A stretch of 64,000 bases of DNA, taken from NCBI RefSeq assembly GCF_037975245.1, contig NC_092581.1, forward strand, positions 16,185,303 to 16,249,302, written 5' to 3'. Below are positions 63,191-64,000 of the stretch, in pieces. The notes below the pieces were generated by a model, which saw only the letters and a program-made list of their open reading frames with translations, searched no databases and was not told the DNA's origin. Both the position numbers and the translations under genes were made by a program. This DNA comes from Apostichopus japonicus (taxonomy: Eukaryota > Echinodermata > Holothuroidea > Aspidochirotida > Stichopodidae). Each line of letters begins with the position of its first letter. The stretch's first letter is position 1.

Positions 63191-64000
63191 AAGCTGATAG
63201 GCCGACCAATCCTGGGTAACTTTGAAATCCATGTTTCTAACTGATACTCCTCCACATTAGCTCATAAGAGTATCCATACTATAAATGGGTCATCACATTT
63301 TGATGTTTCTCTCCATTGCAATTCAAGAACAATTGATCGGTTACTTCACAATAGGTGAGGCGTTTGCCAGCTGCGTTCTCCGCGACTTAAAAGCTCAACA
63401 AAAGAAGAGTCATATTGTTCCTGCGCACCTGATATAGAAGAATTCACACATAAGCTGAGTCGGAGTACCAAAGACTTCCATTGTTAAATTTGGCGAGCAT
63501 TCTTCTTCCATCAAACAAACTGAATATTTTTTTTCAACAGTCAAGTTCAGATCAAGGTGTTTTGGTCACTGCCCTTCAAGTCAACACATGGATGCAGATT
63601 CTTTGCCTTTGATTACCAATTCAACATGGTAGTTTTTATTAAACCTCACACTATGTGGGTCGCGACCCCAGAACAGGTTCGCAAATTTGTTAAAGGTGGG
63701 TCGCAAGATGGGTACAGAGGAAAGATAAACAACGTCTCTGAAGGAGATAGTAAAACTTCCCGTTTATCATTCGGGGCTTTTTTACCCCAAAGTTTGATAA
63801 ATCTGGGTGCCACTGTTGTTTATTAACTTTCAGTCAATATGCAAACATTTGCAACGAAATCAGTCAATGTGTCGTTTAATGATCAATCAAATGGGGGTAT
63901 CCACTGGGTGATTTTGGTAGTCGCAGCTTGCCGAGGGGAAATCACAACAAGAAAAAAACTTTGTGAAGCTGGGTTCTAGACCTAGAACTGGTATCACAAA
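63191..64000. other. Non-coding, no gene seen
   Basis: Includes an 89-codon plus-strand frame at 63557-63826 without a recognisable domain and a GGGTCGCGACCC palindrome at 63657-63668. Confidence 0.5.

Noticed and set aside
63657-63720. GGGTCGCGACCC palindrome and nearby GTGGGTCGCAAG, reminiscent of some hAT-derived repeats
   Set aside because: No terminal inverted repeat or target duplication could be matched around it.

Overview
This is a 64 kb stretch of an animal nuclear genome. It is AT-rich, gene-poor and full of introns, (AT)n microsatellites, long G and C homopolymers, minisatellites and small transposon relics. There is no operon-like coding, rRNA, CRISPR or bacterial signal. The repeat style (TAGGCCTA/AT arrays, a tRNA-derived SINE, L2/CR1-type reverse-transcriptase relic, Penelope-like hammerhead-like motifs, hAT-type MITE) suggests a marine invertebrate, perhaps an echinoderm. 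The species-level inference is weak. Almost all six-frame ORFs here are chance or microsatellite ORFs; real coding sequence is confined to a few short exons.

Layout. Bases 912-1016 (+) look like the last coding exon of an unidentified acidic-tailed protein, with a 3' UTR to about 2.5 kb. From 2.5 to 10 kb is intergenic DNA: an inverted repeat, a roughly 146-bp tandem repeat carrying AGGTCA direct repeats, a dead non-LTR retrotransposon tail and a Penelope-like repeat. The centre (10.5-45.9 kb, possibly to 49 kb) is one gene on the minus strand. I reassembled it from four coding exons: 45882-45850, 44913-44815, 21519-21363 and 11370-10538. The junctions are canonical GT-AG and the reading phases match throughout. 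It encodes a 373-residue helix-loop-helix plus Orange protein of the HES/HEY family. Introns are about 0.9, 23.3 and 10 kb and are filled with repeats. A probable non-coding first exon ends at 48796.

The notable point is that this HES-like protein has lost its DNA-binding basic region. The positions that carry E-K-R-R-R in HES proteins read E-E-A-A-N, the loop/helix-2 lysine is glutamate, and the C-terminal WRPW Groucho motif is absent. The two helices, the Orange domain and the exon structure are kept. It is therefore predicted to act as a non-DNA-binding dimerisation partner (an Id-like or dominant-negative HES). A Lys/Arg-rich tail after helix 2 probably supplies nuclear localisation. Intron 1 carries a cluster of class-C/N-box sites of the kind bound by normal HES proteins.

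The right part (50-64 kb) holds a hAT-type MITE with a perfect 8-bp target duplication, a second SINE copy, a 608-bp foldback MITE, a second Penelope-like copy, several minisatellites and a possible last exon of another minus-strand gene at 61907-61826.
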